Assembly (NCBI GenBank): GCA_027563935.2
Contig: CM050454.1
Coordinates: 4,802,001 to 4,866,000 of the forward strand
Source of the DNA: Costus lasius
Lineage: Eukaryota; Streptophyta; Magnoliopsida; Zingiberales; Costaceae
Direction of reading: 5' to 3'
Length of the DNA: 64,000 nt
Positions 1 through 10,603 of this stretch are shown one piece after another. The notes below the pieces were generated by a model. It worked only from the letters and a program-made list of their open reading frames with translations, had not been told where the DNA came from and made no database searches. The position numbers and the translations under genes were made by a program. The number at the start of each line of letters is the position of its first letter. Positions within the stretch are counted from its first letter, which is position 1.

Positions 1-987
1 CACACTGCAACAAGATCCTACAACAAAAGGCTTTTTCAGACTCGAAGATAAATCAAACTCTATAGCGTCATTACCGATATTCAATGCTAGTTTTCCCTTT
101 TTCACATCAATGACCGCTCCGGCTATGGCAAGGAACGGTCGTCCCAGAATTATCGGCAACTTAACATCCTCTTCCATTTCAAGAACAACAAAGTCCACTG
201 GGATGAAGAAGTCACCGACTTTGATTGGAACATCTTCTAGAATTCCCATAGGTTTCCGCACCGAGCGGTCAGCTAGCTGCAAGGAAATCGGCGTCTCTTT
301 CACGTCGCCAATGTCAAGTCACTTGAAAAGGGAAGAAGGCATAAGACTGACACTTGCTCCCAAGTCGCATAGTGCGTGATCAAAAGAGATATCCCATATT
401 TGGCAAGGGATCGAGAAGCTGCCCGGATCTTTCATCTTTTGCGGAAGCTTGTTCTGGATTATGGCGCTGCACACCTCAGTGAGTGCAACGGTCCCCGGTT
501 CTTCCAGCTTCCGCCTATTCAAAAGGATGTCCTTTAGAAACTTAGCATATGTGGGCATCCACAAAATTGCTTCAGTAAATGGAATATTAATATACAGTTT
601 ATTCAAAATATCCAAAATCTTTCCAAACTGTTTATCCAACTTTGCCATAGCCAATCTTTGGGGAAATGGGACAGGTGGCTTGTAGGCAGGCGGAGGAATA
701 TAAGTTGGTTCTTTCACTTCAGGTTCTTTTTCTTCTCCCTTTTTGACAGGTTCAGATTGGGAGGGTAGCTCAACTTCGACTTCATAATTAGGCACCCTAG
801 GCTCCTCTAGTTGTTTACCACTTCGAGTGATAATAGCATTGATGTGCTCCCTCGAGTTAGGTTCAGGTTGGGAGGGTAACTTTCCTGGAGCTCTAGCTAT
901 GGAAGTGGCTAAGTTTGCTAACTGGGTGTCTATTTGTTTGTTATGGTTTTCTATGGCTTCAAGTCTTGTAGTGACGTGTCTCATCAT
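1..987 (-). pseudogene. Athila-like Ty3 element: end of gag and aspartic protease
   Basis: Minus-strand translation gives a proline- and glutamate-rich gag tail, then a retropepsin-type protease with DLGASVSLMP (the catalytic D-[TL]-G-A region) and, further left, LPIILGRPFLA, the conserved downstream protease box. The frame carries a stop at 319-321, directly after SLMPSSLFK, and the protease then continues in the same frame to the window edge. It is therefore a degraded copy or one relying on readthrough. Reverse transcriptase would lie beyond position 1. The family assignment to the Athila/Tat side of Ty3 rests on the protease sequence, the gag type and the tRNA-Asp primer site at 2385. The clade is likely but not proven. 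Confidence 0.85.
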
Positions 988-2176
988 ATCATTGACTGTT
1001 TTATTTGTCTTCGTCTGAGAAGAAATGAAAGTCTCTATGATTGCTTCCAGTTGAGATTTCTGTGCCTGTTGTGGTTGCTGCTATGCATAAGGTCGAGGTT
1101 GGGGTTGAAATCCGGGGGGTTGTCTATACGTCTGTTGAGGAACTGGGTTTGGATTGTTTCTATATGAAAAATTCGGATGGTTCCTCCACCCCGGATTATA
1201 GGTACTTGAGTATGGGTCCAGTTGGGGTCTAGGATTAGGGTTAAGGTTCCCTATGGCATTGATATTCTCTCGGCTAGGTTTAGAGGTTTGGGCAATCCCC
1301 AACTGGCATTCAGCAAAACTATGACCGGCAACCCCACAAAGTTCACAAAGAGTAGGGTTATTATCAACTGAGTGAACATGAAAAGAATCAAGTTTACGTG
1401 CTAGAGAATCAACTTTCGCTTCTAGTGAGCTCATTGAGTCGAGCGCATACTTACCGGGCGCTATGGCCTTAGAAGTTGTAGTACCTCGTTTCTCCTGCAG
1501 ACCACTGATTGTGGTTTAGCGCCATGTTCTCTAGAAGATTTATTGCCTCTCCTAAATGCTTGTTCATTAGCGTGCCTCCGGCAGCTGCATCGACAACAAG
1601 ACGCGTGTTATAAATAAGACCATGGTAAAAGGTATGTATGATTACCCATGGTTTTAAGCCATGATGTGGGTAGAGACGCTGAAGATCCTTGTATCTCTCC
1701 CATGCTTCATAAAAAGATTCTCCGTCTCTTTGAGTGAAACTGGTGATCTGGTTTCGCAGTTGAACAGTTTTTGACGGTGGAAAGTATTTGGACAGGAAGG
1801 CCTGGGATAACTGATCTCATGTGATAATCGATCCTGAGTTCAAAGACTGTAGCCAGCTGCGCGCTCTATCGCGCAAAGAAACGGGAAAAGCCTCAATCGT
1901 ATAGCATCTGAGGAAACTCCGTTGATCTTCAACGTGTCGCAGAACTCTAGAAATAAGGATGGATGTTGGTGAGGATCCTCAATGTGTGTGCCCCCAAATT
2001 GATGTTGCTGGCATGCCTAGTAAGGCCAGCTTGATCTCAAAGTTGTTAGCATTCACTAGAGGTCGTACAATTCCAGATTGCAGTCCTTGCACATTCGGGG
2101 AAGCAAAATCCTTTAAGGTTCGGTTATCATCTGGGGCTTGTAAGTTCAAGGGTGCCGGCTCTAGTTCTGGTTCCAT
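988..2176 (-). pseudogene. Athila-like Ty3 element: gag with zinc knuckle
   Basis: The gag core can be read on the minus strand. The region translating as FTQRDGESFYEAWERYKDL and LQRLYPHHGLKPW (about 1640-1740) is the classic plant retrotransposon gag domain. A CCHC knuckle, CELCGVAGHSFAEC (CX2CX4HX4C), lies at about 1310-1350 and would bind nucleic acid in the particle. The start region contains VRPLVNANNFEIK (about 2030-2070), typical of Athila gag N termini. Breaks: an in-frame stop at 1081-1083, right after PRPYA, and a frame change near 1979 (after MPATSIWGHTH). The 988-1080 stretch is open and joins the protease frame. No functional product is expected from this copy. Confidence 0.85.
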
Positions 2177-2384
2177 TAGAAGATCTAGAGGAATCGCCTC
2201 TGTCCTGCTGGATTGCTCCTTGTTTATTTGCTCTATTAACCTCCTTCATCGGTGGAGCGTCCGTTCGATTTCGACGATTTGGTCGTATAGGTCATCGATT
2301 CCACCTGATCTATCCGCAAGCGTATAGGTCGACGATTTGGTCGTATAGGTCGTATAGGTCATCGGTGGGCTTGACTATCGCCGT

Positions 2385-2401
2385 CCCCGGCAACGGCGCC
2401 A
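2385..2401 (-). other. Primer binding site, tRNA-Asp type
   Basis: On the plus strand the 17 bases CCCCGGCAACGGCGCCA match the 3' end of plant tRNA-Asp. The minus strand therefore holds the complementary primer site that starts reverse transcription. It lies 5 bases from the LTR edge at 2407 and fixes the element's orientation as minus. Confidence 0.85.
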
Positions 2402-2406
2402 AAACT

Positions 2407-3898
2407 TGGTACTATCCGCAAGCGTAACGGCTTTATCGCGATAGTATATAGTATCGTTCCCACGAGAACGGTTGAGTCAAGTACCAATAATTCTTAATTT
2501 CAATAGCTAAACGAAATCGTAACTAAGAGTGTTATCGGTTTAATGTTCAAAATCAACTAAACAACTAAAACAACTCCAATTGACAGCGAAATTAGAAGAA
2601 ATACAATTGTTATGAGAAAAATCGAATTTAAAGGGTTCACCACACCAACAATCAGCAACTAAATGAAAAGCGTTGCAAGAGATAATCTGAAACTACGGAA
2701 ATTCTCGAGTTTACAAGTTACCCCCTTTCGGCGGTGTAACTTGGTATCAAACCCGACCGTCCTTCTACTTTCGTGATAGAACGAGCCGGGTCGATCCAAT
2801 GAGTGCAGGAGAATATAAATTCCGTGGACACGTTTTACCTACTTTCGTGGCAAAACCTACCGGCCTAATCAAAACAGATCAGTCGTCACAATTTTCCCTT
2901 TCAGTACTTCTCGTGACGACTAGAGTAAAATTCAATTGATCAAGTCGAAGATTACAGAATTAACATAGTAAGGAATGAGTAGAGTCAAGAAAATCTCATA
3001 AAAGCAACACAAATCAGTTCATAGATTGAAAAGTGGGCTACGCCCAAAAACCCGATTAAGTGTTTACGCTACAATATGCATAGTTTCGGTTAAAATCTCT
3101 TTCAAATGAAGGAATACACAAGGCAAAGAAGATACAAGATGAAAAATACAAGAGAAAATGCAAACTTTTCTCCCTATCTCTAGTTCCTAGCGCTGTCTTC
3201 TTCCTTGTTCTCCTTCTCCTCGCTGTCCTCCCGAAGTCGATGCGTTTTTCTCCCAAAATGATTCCTTTTATATGTCTGATCGACTTCCTCTTGTTTCTGA
3301 CGTGTAGCCCCTCTAATTCTCGTCGTTTCGACACCAAGATCGCCCAAATTTGACTTGAAATGAGGGAGAAATGCTAAGAGTCATGATTTGCGTATAAAAA
3401 TACGGGTGTGAAGCGTTTCTTGGGCTACCAGTGAAGCTCTCGGCTAAATTCTGTGTTGCGCCTTTAGTTGACTTCACGAGTGTATTCTGTTACACAGGCT
3501 GGTCGTATTCTTCTTGGCGAACATGATTCCAAAATTTCATTCCCGTGTTTCACGGTCATGTCTTCGATCACGGCTCGAAGATGATATGAAATATTCGTCC
3601 TCAGAAATACGACCGTGAACACTTTCATGGGCAGGCCGTATTTTCAGTTACAATTCCCGTTTGAGCTGAAAATTGCTGGGAAACTTCGTCTTTCCATCCT
3701 TAAGCATCATATAACTTTAATTTCCAGTTTTAAGCTCCATAGATAAGTGATTTAACCTGAAACACATGAAAGACAAAGAAATGTGTAGATTCCGAAAATA
3801 GCAAGGAAATAAGTCCTGAAAGAGATATAAAAGTAACAAAATAGGCCTTGATTTGTGAAATAAATATATCAAGAAATACAACATACGACAAGGCATCA
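2407..3898 (-). mobile_element. 5' LTR of the Athila-like element
   Basis: The inner edge is set by the primer site: on the minus strand the LTR ends ...GTACCA, followed by a short spacer and the tRNA-Asp site. The outer edge is inferred at a minus-strand TGATGCC at 3898-3892. That gives an LTR of about 1.49 kb. The partner LTR is outside the window, so neither the outer edge nor a target duplication can be confirmed. No credible coding sequence lies inside. Confidence 0.6.
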
Positions 3899-4321
3899 TT
3901 TATTCTTTTCTTTTTTGGTTACATAGGGTCATTATTTAATTGGTTCGAATTAAGTGAGATTTTGATTTTTGATAAAATATTTTAAAAAGTAATATCATTA
4001 TTAAACAATAATAAAACGATGTGATAGTCAAAATATAATATAAAAAACTCTTTTAAAATTAAAAAAGCATTATTTTCTAGCTTCTAAAACTTTTACGATA
4101 ATTTCTTTGATTACCAAACAACTTTCAACCACTTATTTTCAAAAGCTAACTTTTAAATTGTTAATAGTAGGGCCAAACGAGCCCAGGATGAAAAAAGGTC
4201 TGGTATAGCCCCATTTAAGAATTTTTAACGGGTCATCTCACTTTTTTTTTTTTTTTCAAAATAACACTTCTTTAATAATAAACTACTTATAACTAATTGT
4301 CTTCCATGACAAATTATGTAT
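3899..4321. other. AT-rich spacer with a transposon remnant
   Basis: No gene is seen. The stretch around 4085-4190 reads like the end of a Tourist/hAT-type element (poly-purine/pyrimidine with GGGCCAAACGAGCCC), but I cannot define both ends. Confidence 0.4.
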
Positions 4322-5732
4322 TGTTGATTTTACTATTGACCTCCATCCTGGCACGACACCTATCTCCAAGGCACCCTATCGGATGGCGCCACGTGAACTT
4401 GAGGAGTTGAAGGTACAATTACAAGAGCTTCTTGATAAGGGATTTATCAAACCCAGTGCATCTCCCTGGGGTGCTCCTGTCTTGTTTGTGAAGAAGAAGG
4501 ATGGTTCATTCCGACTGTGTATTGACTACAGACAGTTGAATGCAGTTACCGTGAAGAACAAGTATCCTTTGCCGCGAATTGACGATTTGTTTGATCAGCT
4601 CAAAGGTACTTGTGTATATTCGAAGATTGATTTGAGGTCTGGGTATCACTAATTGAGGATTCGTGGTGAGGACGTGCCGAAAACTACTTTTCGGACACGT
4701 TACGGGCATTATGAATTTCTTGTCATGCCCTTTGGTCTAACTAATGCTCCGGCAGCTTTTATGGATATGATGAACGGGGTTTTCATTAATTATTTGGACC
4801 GGTTCGTGGTGGTTTTTATTGATGATATATTGATCTATTCTCGGAGTAGAGCAGAGCATAAGGGACATCTTAGACTTGTGCTTGAAACACTTAGAAGAGA
4901 AAAATTATATGCTAAGTATAGCAAGTGTGCGTTTTGGCTAAGTGAAGTTACCTTCTTAGGCCATGTGATTTCTGGCGAAGGCGTGGCAGTTGATCCTGAG
5001 AAAATTAAGGCTATTGTGGAATGGGAAAGTCCGAAGACTGTGTCTGAGGTTCGGAGTTTCCTCGGATTAGTAGGGTATTATCAAAAATTTATCGAGGGAT
5101 TTTCAAAAATTGCTGGTCCACTCACGAATCTGACGAAGAAAGAAGTGAAATTCTTCTGTGATGAAAATTGTGAAAATAGTTTCACGGAATTGAAAAGAAG
5201 ATTTGTCAGTGCACCTATACTGGTTCTTCCAATAGGTGACGAGGGGTATACAGTATATACAGATGCATCTTTTCAAGGTTTAGGTGCTGTATTAATGCAG
5301 CATGATAAGGTTATCGCAAATGCCTCACGTCAATTGAAAGTGCATGAGAAGAATTATTCGGTACATGACTTGGAGTTAGCTGCCGTGGTATTCGCCCTCA
5401 GGATTTGGCGACATTATTTATACGGCGTTACCTTTGAGGTATTTACGGATCATCAAAGTCTGAAATATTTATTTTCACAGAAGGAATTGAATATGAGACA
5501 ACGTAGATGGGTGGAATTCCTTAAAGATTATGATTGTACGATTAATTACCACCCGAGAAAAACCAATGTGGCAGCTGATGCCTTAAGTAGAAAGACTGTT
5601 GGGGTATTAACTCATTTACGGGAGTTGGCCAGACAGGTGGCAGACTTAGGAGTTGAAATTATATGTCCTACTGAGCGCGGATGCTTGGCAGTTATCAGGG
5701 CGCAATCCTTAATTGTGCAAAAAAATCATTGA
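4322..5732 (+). pseudogene. Chromovirus reverse transcriptase and RNase H
   Basis: The RT blocks are clear: [69 protein letters not shown] and the catalytic FIDDILIYS. RNase H follows with [31 protein letters not shown] and [10 protein letters not shown], then the ADALSRK boundary. A stop (TAA, 4650-4652) falls right after SGYH, where family members have Q, so CAA to TAA is likely. An extra A in the A-run at about 5719-5725 shifts the frame into the integrase segment. These are degenerative changes in an otherwise well-preserved copy. Confidence 0.9.
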
Positions 5733-6795
5733 GGCTCAACCGAATGATTGGTATTTACAGTCTGTGATTACAAAGGGTAAAAGACCAGAATTTACCCAGG
5801 ATGATCAGGGTGTGATCAGATGTTGGGACCGCCTTTGTGTACCTGAAGTGATTAAAGACGAATTAATGGATGAGGCACACAAATCAAGGTTTGCAGTACA
5901 TCCTGGTGCTACAAAGATGTATAGGGATCTGCGAAAATCTTACTGGTGGGAAGGAATGAAGAGAGATGTGGCAGAATATGTTGGACGCTGTTTGGTATGC
6001 CAGCAAGTGAAGATTGAGCATAAGAAACCTTCGGGACTGTTGCAGAGTATTCCTATTCCAGAGTGGAAATGAGAACATATTACCATGGACTTCATGACGG
6101 ATCTTCCGAGGTCGCGCAGTAGCCACGACTCGATTTGGGTAATTGTTGACCGGTTGACCAAGTCTGCCCACTTCATACCTATAAGGAAGAATCACTCGAT
6201 GGATAAGCTAGCCAGGTTATACTGTAGTGAGATTATATGATTACATGGGATTCCTGCCAGCATCATTTCTGACAGAGACCCACGATTCACTTCTAGATTC
6301 TGGGGTAGCTTACAGAAGAGTTATGCGGACAAAAGACGACGTCCTCTCGAGTTTGACATCGGCAATCATGTATTTCTTTGGACTTCTCCGAAGAAGGGTA
6401 CGACTAGGTTCGGGTATTCTGGTAAATTGGCTCCACGATATGTTGGCCTTTCGAGATATTGGAGCGTGTCGAAGCTGTCGGGTACCGATTAGCGCTTCCA
6501 CCGACGTACTCACATATTCACCCAGTGTTCCACGTGTCAATGCTACGTAAGTATATAGCGGACCCTTCACATGTTTTGGCACATGGTGCTATTCATGTCA
6601 GATAAGATGCCACGTATTCGGAGATGCCTGTTGAGATTTTAGGCTGTAAAGAGCACCGATTGAGAAATAAGGTTATCAGTCTGATCAAAGTTAAGTGGAA
6701 GAATCATCCTGAGAGTGATGCCACTTGGGAGCTTGAGGATGAGTTTATGAAGAACCATCCGGATCTGTTTCCGGAGAGCACGTATGTTGATGAGT
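5713..6795 (+). pseudogene. Chromovirus integrase with internal deletion, plus chromodomain
   Basis: The HHCC zinc-binding domain is visible as H..H..C..C in RFAVHPGATKMYRDLRK and GRCLVCQQVK. The catalytic core starts ([32 protein letters not shown]) and then jumps at about 6311 to the C-terminal [13 protein letters not shown] block. The segment with the third catalytic residue (Glu) is therefore deleted. Stops lie at 6070-6072 (after EWK, TGG to TGA likely) and 6237-6239. The tail at about 6620-6795 translates as a chromodomain-like stretch (VKWKNHPESDATWELEDEF), which in this lineage guides insertion to heterochromatin. The integrase is inactive. Confidence 0.85.
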
Positions 6796-6873
6796 AATCC
6801 TTGTACGCGTGTTATGTAATCCTATTTTGTTCACAGTTAATAAATGTGTTTGAATTTGGTGGACCAAATTCTT

Positions 6874-6888
6874 TTAAAGTGGGGAGAA
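6874..6888 (+). other. Polypurine tract
   Basis: The purine-rich run AAAGTGGGGAGAA sits directly before the TGTTATG that opens the 3' LTR. It is the expected primer for plus-strand synthesis and fixes the LTR start. Confidence 0.8.
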
Positions 6889-8990
6889 TGTTATGTTTGG
6901 GGAGCCCAAGGGTCGCATTAAATTAGGCATTGATTGGACTTTTCCCATTCCAAGCGTTATAGAAGCCCAAGGGTCGTTGTCCCCATGTGAAACTGCTGAT
7001 CCTCCCTTTCTATTTCTCCTCCATCGCAAATGTCTCCCTCGTGAATGAACACAGCTCGCCTTCGATCACATCCTCCTGCTCCTTCCACCATCCCCCAGCT
7101 TCCAACTTGCTCCTACTCCGGCGAGGTCTAGCCGACGACGACAATCCCAAACCTCTGCAATGAGATATGTCATCATCCCTCTCCTTTACGCGTGATCGGC
7201 GGCGAAAACCTATCGTGTATCCAGATTTGGCCGCGCCTCACCTCCGGCGGGCTTCGTTCGACTCCGGCGTGTTGCCCTAGTCACCGGCGGACGTTTCCGT
7301 CGCCTTCCAGTGGGTTCGGGGCATTTTCTCCCTCGGCTCCGGTGAGATCCGCGTTCGGCGCCGCCCGCGGTTTTCTCAAGATCTCCAGCGATCTAGACCT
7401 CTATTCGTGAAACTAACCATACGGCCGGACTCCTCTCGGCGTCGGCTACGAAGTGGTTACTAGAAAACTCTGATCCGGCACCGGAAAGTACTATTCTAGC
7501 GGTACTGTAGCGGTGGCGCTACTGTTCCGGCGATCTCCGAAAATAGTGCTGACGCTTCGGTTTACACACGCGGGTTGGTTCTAACGTATTCCGACGACCT
7601 TGGTAGTATTCACGTTCGCACGTGGCTGCGAACTAGGTTAGTACCCGATCTTTCTCCGTACATACCTATACGAACGCATGCATAAATATATCTGGACATG
7701 TATTAAACGAACTTGATCTGATCTGATTAACATAATAAACCCGGATTAGCCTGTTAAATGATCATTATGTGTAAAATGGATTAAACGGAATACATGGACA
7801 TATGCATGATTTACCCTGTTAGGATCTGTTGACTGATACCTGTGACTGTACTGGTTGGATCTGTTCTGTGGTCTACTGTTTGAGGTAGGGATTCTATCTC
7901 CGTCCTTTGTTACGGTGCCAACCGCATGTTTAGTTAGCAGCACTTTTCTTATTGCTGTTATTACATTTGATTACTATCTGATTCCTGTTCTACTCGTGTC
8001 GAATTCCTATGGACATAACATGCTTACATGCTACACGGTATGAGTTTTTGATATTGTTGGTCAGTCGGTATGTTGTGATGTCATGTTATATATATATACA
8101 TGAGGGCTAGATATCTAGTGATAGATAGTTCAGTGTACCTCAATGTATTGCTCTTGAGATTTCTGTCCGAGACGCTGTGTGATCGTCTCCCTGTGATAGA
8201 GCAAGAGAGTCTGATAATGGGCTTGAGGTTTTGGATGTTTATCAGCCCAGTGAGGGGTTGATTGGAGTGTAGGACGCTATACTAGCGGGCTGTCGATGGG
8301 CAGTCGTCTCTACCGTTCGGGGAGCCATCGGTAGGGACTACTCTACTTTATAGAGTTGTGGGTCGTAGACCACTCTATGTTTATAGAGTTGAGGGTCGTG
8401 GACCAAAGCTGTATCAGTTTCCAGTTTTTCTACCTGTGTATGTTGACACGTATAGCGATACGTATTTGAGATTTGATTATACTCTATATGGGTCATGTAG
8501 AGTCTTGATTGTAGTTCTAGTAAATCTTTATATCTGATCATGCACCATACAACTTGTGATATCTCTACTTAGCCTCCGGCTAACCCCCTTTGATTTGCCT
8601 CCAGGTTCTAGCGCGGCTCTTTTTGGAGCGGATTAGATAGATAGTTTGTGACCACCAGTCTGGGTGGGTTTGAGTTGTATATGAGTCAGTGTTGTATGTT
8701 ATTATGTTTTGTTGTATCAGACTTGTGACCGCTGCGCCAGTCTCGTTATCTGTTTAGTCTGTCGACCGCTGCGCCGGTCACGTTGTTGGTTCTGTTAACC
8801 GCTATGTCGGTCTTGTATCTGTCTGTGGGTTTGACTTATGGATATTTGTGGCCGGGTTAGCCTTTGTTATAATATATTATTCTGTCCTGTACCTCTTGGG
8901 TTCTGTGCTATCTTGTCAAGTACAGTTGTTGTTGCGTCCCGAGGCCGGGATTCCCGGCGTGGGTCCCGGGTGGCGCTCGGGGGCGTAACA
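6889..8990 (+). mobile_element. 3' LTR of the chromovirus
   Basis: It starts TGTTATG after the polypurine tract and ends GGGGCGTAACA, giving inverted TGTTA/TAACA ends over about 2.1 kb. Blocks such as the GTAGGGATTCTA and GGTGCCAACCGCATG segments are shared with the solo LTR at 44211-46223. ORFs inside it look accidental. Confidence 0.85.
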
Positions 8991-9390
8991 GGGGATCCAT
9001 GGGCATACCCAGAGTGAGCACCTTTAGCTTACTTAACGCAATGTGTTGTGGAAGCTTACCGGCTTACCGGTAATTTGTGAAGAGTAACTAAAACTCTATA
9101 GATTTAGTACCTCGACGGACGGCAAGTCACAGAAAATGGATAAGGGAAGGGGCACGTGCATCCAGGAGAATTCAAATGCCATGTCGCGTACGCCGTGGGA
9201 TCTGGCGTAGCGGATCCAGTCGATAACCGGATTTCCCTGGAGGCGATCGTCAAGAAACAAACGAGGGAGATGGAAGCGGAGCAGAGGGGAGGAGGCGTCC
9301 CGAAGGGCAAGAAAACTGTCGATCGCACACGCCATCTTGCCGCCGATGGCCATTAATTCGTCATAGTCGGCGTCATTTGTTGCACAGTCA

Positions 9391-10103
9391 CAGCCTGTTT
9401 CAGAGGAAGGATAGAAAACAAAAGGGAATAGAAAATAGGATAGAATGGAAAAATGGAAGGAGAGGAAAATAGCTTTCATTTTCCTATCTTTTGTTTCAGG
9501 ATCGGGAAGGAAGGAAAAACTTGCAGCTTCCCTACGAGTGGCGTCGCCGAAGCAGGTGGAGGCGAGCGGCGTTTTTGAAGCAGGTGGAGGCAAGTTGGCG
9601 ACTGGAGAAGGTCGTCGAGAGGTGGAGGCGAGAGGCGCCGAGAGGCAAAGGCGTCGACGAGGTCTGGGAAAAGCGAGGGCATCGGCTGGGAGAGGCGAGG
9701 GCGTCGGCTGGGAGAGACAATCCAAATCGGCATGTTGCCAACTGGAGAAGGCGTCGCCGAAGCAGGTGGAGGCGAGCAGCGTTTTCGAAGCAGGTGGAGG
9801 CGAGTCGGCGACTGGAGAAGGTCGCCGAGAGGTGGAGGCGAGAGGCGTCGAGAGTTGAGGCGTGAGAGGAAGATAGGGTTTCGAGTGTGAAGTGTGAGGC
9901 GTGAGGTCGTGTGCGCGAGAGTCGAGGCGTGAGAGGGAGAGAACACTGATTTCCCTCTGATTCGGAGGAATTAGTTTGAGGGGAAAAGTGCCTTAAATTT
10001 TTCTTTTTTTTTCTTTCCTTTCCTCTATTTTTTTTCACTGAAACAAGGGAAAAGGCATAAATCATTCCTTTCCCTCCAGATATTCTTCCTTTGAAACAGG
10101 CTG
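9391..10103. mobile_element. 713-bp TIR element inside the F-box gene
   Basis: The ends are inverted: CAGCCTGTTTCAGAGGAAGG on the left and CTTCCTTTGAAACAGGCTG on the right. It is flanked by a 3-bp duplication, TCA (9388-9390 and 10104-10106). The 3-bp duplication and the CCTGTTT-type ends suggest the PIF/Harbinger group, although TCA is not the usual TWA target. The inside is non-coding: purine-rich arms and a GC-rich centre with a diverged duplication (about 9543-9638 and 9753-9848). Confidence 0.75.
9543..9848. repeat. Internal direct repeat in the TIR element
   Basis: Two blocks of about 95 bp (9543-9638, 9753-9848) share GTCGCCGAAGCAGGTGGAGG and GGCGACTGGAGAAGGTCG. They are separated by a related GTC/GGC-rich stretch. 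The period is about 210 bp. Confidence 0.75.
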
Positions 10104-10359
10104 TCAAAGTATAAGGTAGGGACGCAGCGCCAGAGGTGGCGCCAGCGGCGGGAGAGTACGGAGGTGCGGGCAGATTGGCGAGTGAGGAGGAAAGAGAGAA
10201 TATGGTGGAGGATGTCGTCCGGCATGTCGTTGAGGAGATCGCAATGGAGTTTCCCACTCTCTTCCTTCGGAGGCATGTCGATTTAGGGTTTTGATGGTTT
10301 GAATCGCTGAACTGCAATATCTGCGGTGAGCGATAAAGCAGAGAGCAATTCGAATTTAG

Positions 10360-10603
10360 GGTCTGTTTTATTAAGGTGAAAAATGGAGAGAAGAGAAAGA
10401 AATCTAGTTTTTCACCTGTTTTATTGAAGGGGCAGATTTGAAGGGCAAAAAAAGGGGACCACTTTTCTCCGCTTTTGCATTCTCTTCAAAAGAATGAGAA
10501 AATACTTTTCTCCCCAACCTCACTATTTTTCTTCTCACTTATTTTTTTTTCTTTTCTCTTTACTCTTTTCTCTTTTTTTCTTACTCCCCAATAAAACAGG
10601 CCC
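10360..10603. mobile_element. Tourist-like MITE (244 bp)
   Basis: Its TIRs are GGGTCTGTTTTATT and AATAAAACAGGCCC. It is flanked by TTA on both sides (10357-10359, 10604-10606). TTA duplication and GGG-CTGTTT ends are the signature of Tourist/PIF-Harbinger MITEs. It has no coding capacity. Confidence 0.85.

Larger units (their letters stand above)
4322..8990 (+). mobile_element. Truncated Ty3 chromovirus with 3' LTR
   Basis: The element begins abruptly inside pol, just before the first RT block ([10 protein letters not shown]), so gag, protease and the 5' LTR are missing. It continues through RT, RNase H, a deleted integrase, a chromodomain-like tail, a polypurine tract and a complete 3' LTR. 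A C-terminal chromodomain-like segment and the LTR type point to the Del/Tekay group of chromoviruses. The copy cannot move on its own. The same LTR family occurs as a solo LTR at 44211-46223. Confidence 0.85.
9121..10276 (-). pseudogene. F-box protein gene (exon 1), split by a transposon
   Basis: The product would be a substrate adaptor of an SCF ubiquitin ligase. From the ATG at 10276 the minus strand encodes an N-terminal F-box of the plant F-box/LRR/FBD type: LLNDMPDDILHHILSFLLTR then TSVLSRRWRHLWRCVPTLYF. At residue 58 the frame runs into a 713-bp insertion (9391-10103). Beyond it the frame resumes as CATNDADYDELMAIGGK and LFLDDRLQGNPVIDWIRYA. Ignoring the insertion and one TCA target copy, the two parts are in the same frame. 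The segment ends at a GAG|GTACTA splice donor (9121/9120). The next exons (LRRs/FBD) are not found: the chromovirus LTR ends only 130 bp further left. The gene is broken by the insertion and probably by loss of its 3' half. Confidence 0.8.

Noticed and set aside
9532..10317. 261-codon minus ORF
   Set aside because: It runs through both the F-box region in the wrong frame and the transposon; composition follows the GC-rich repeats.
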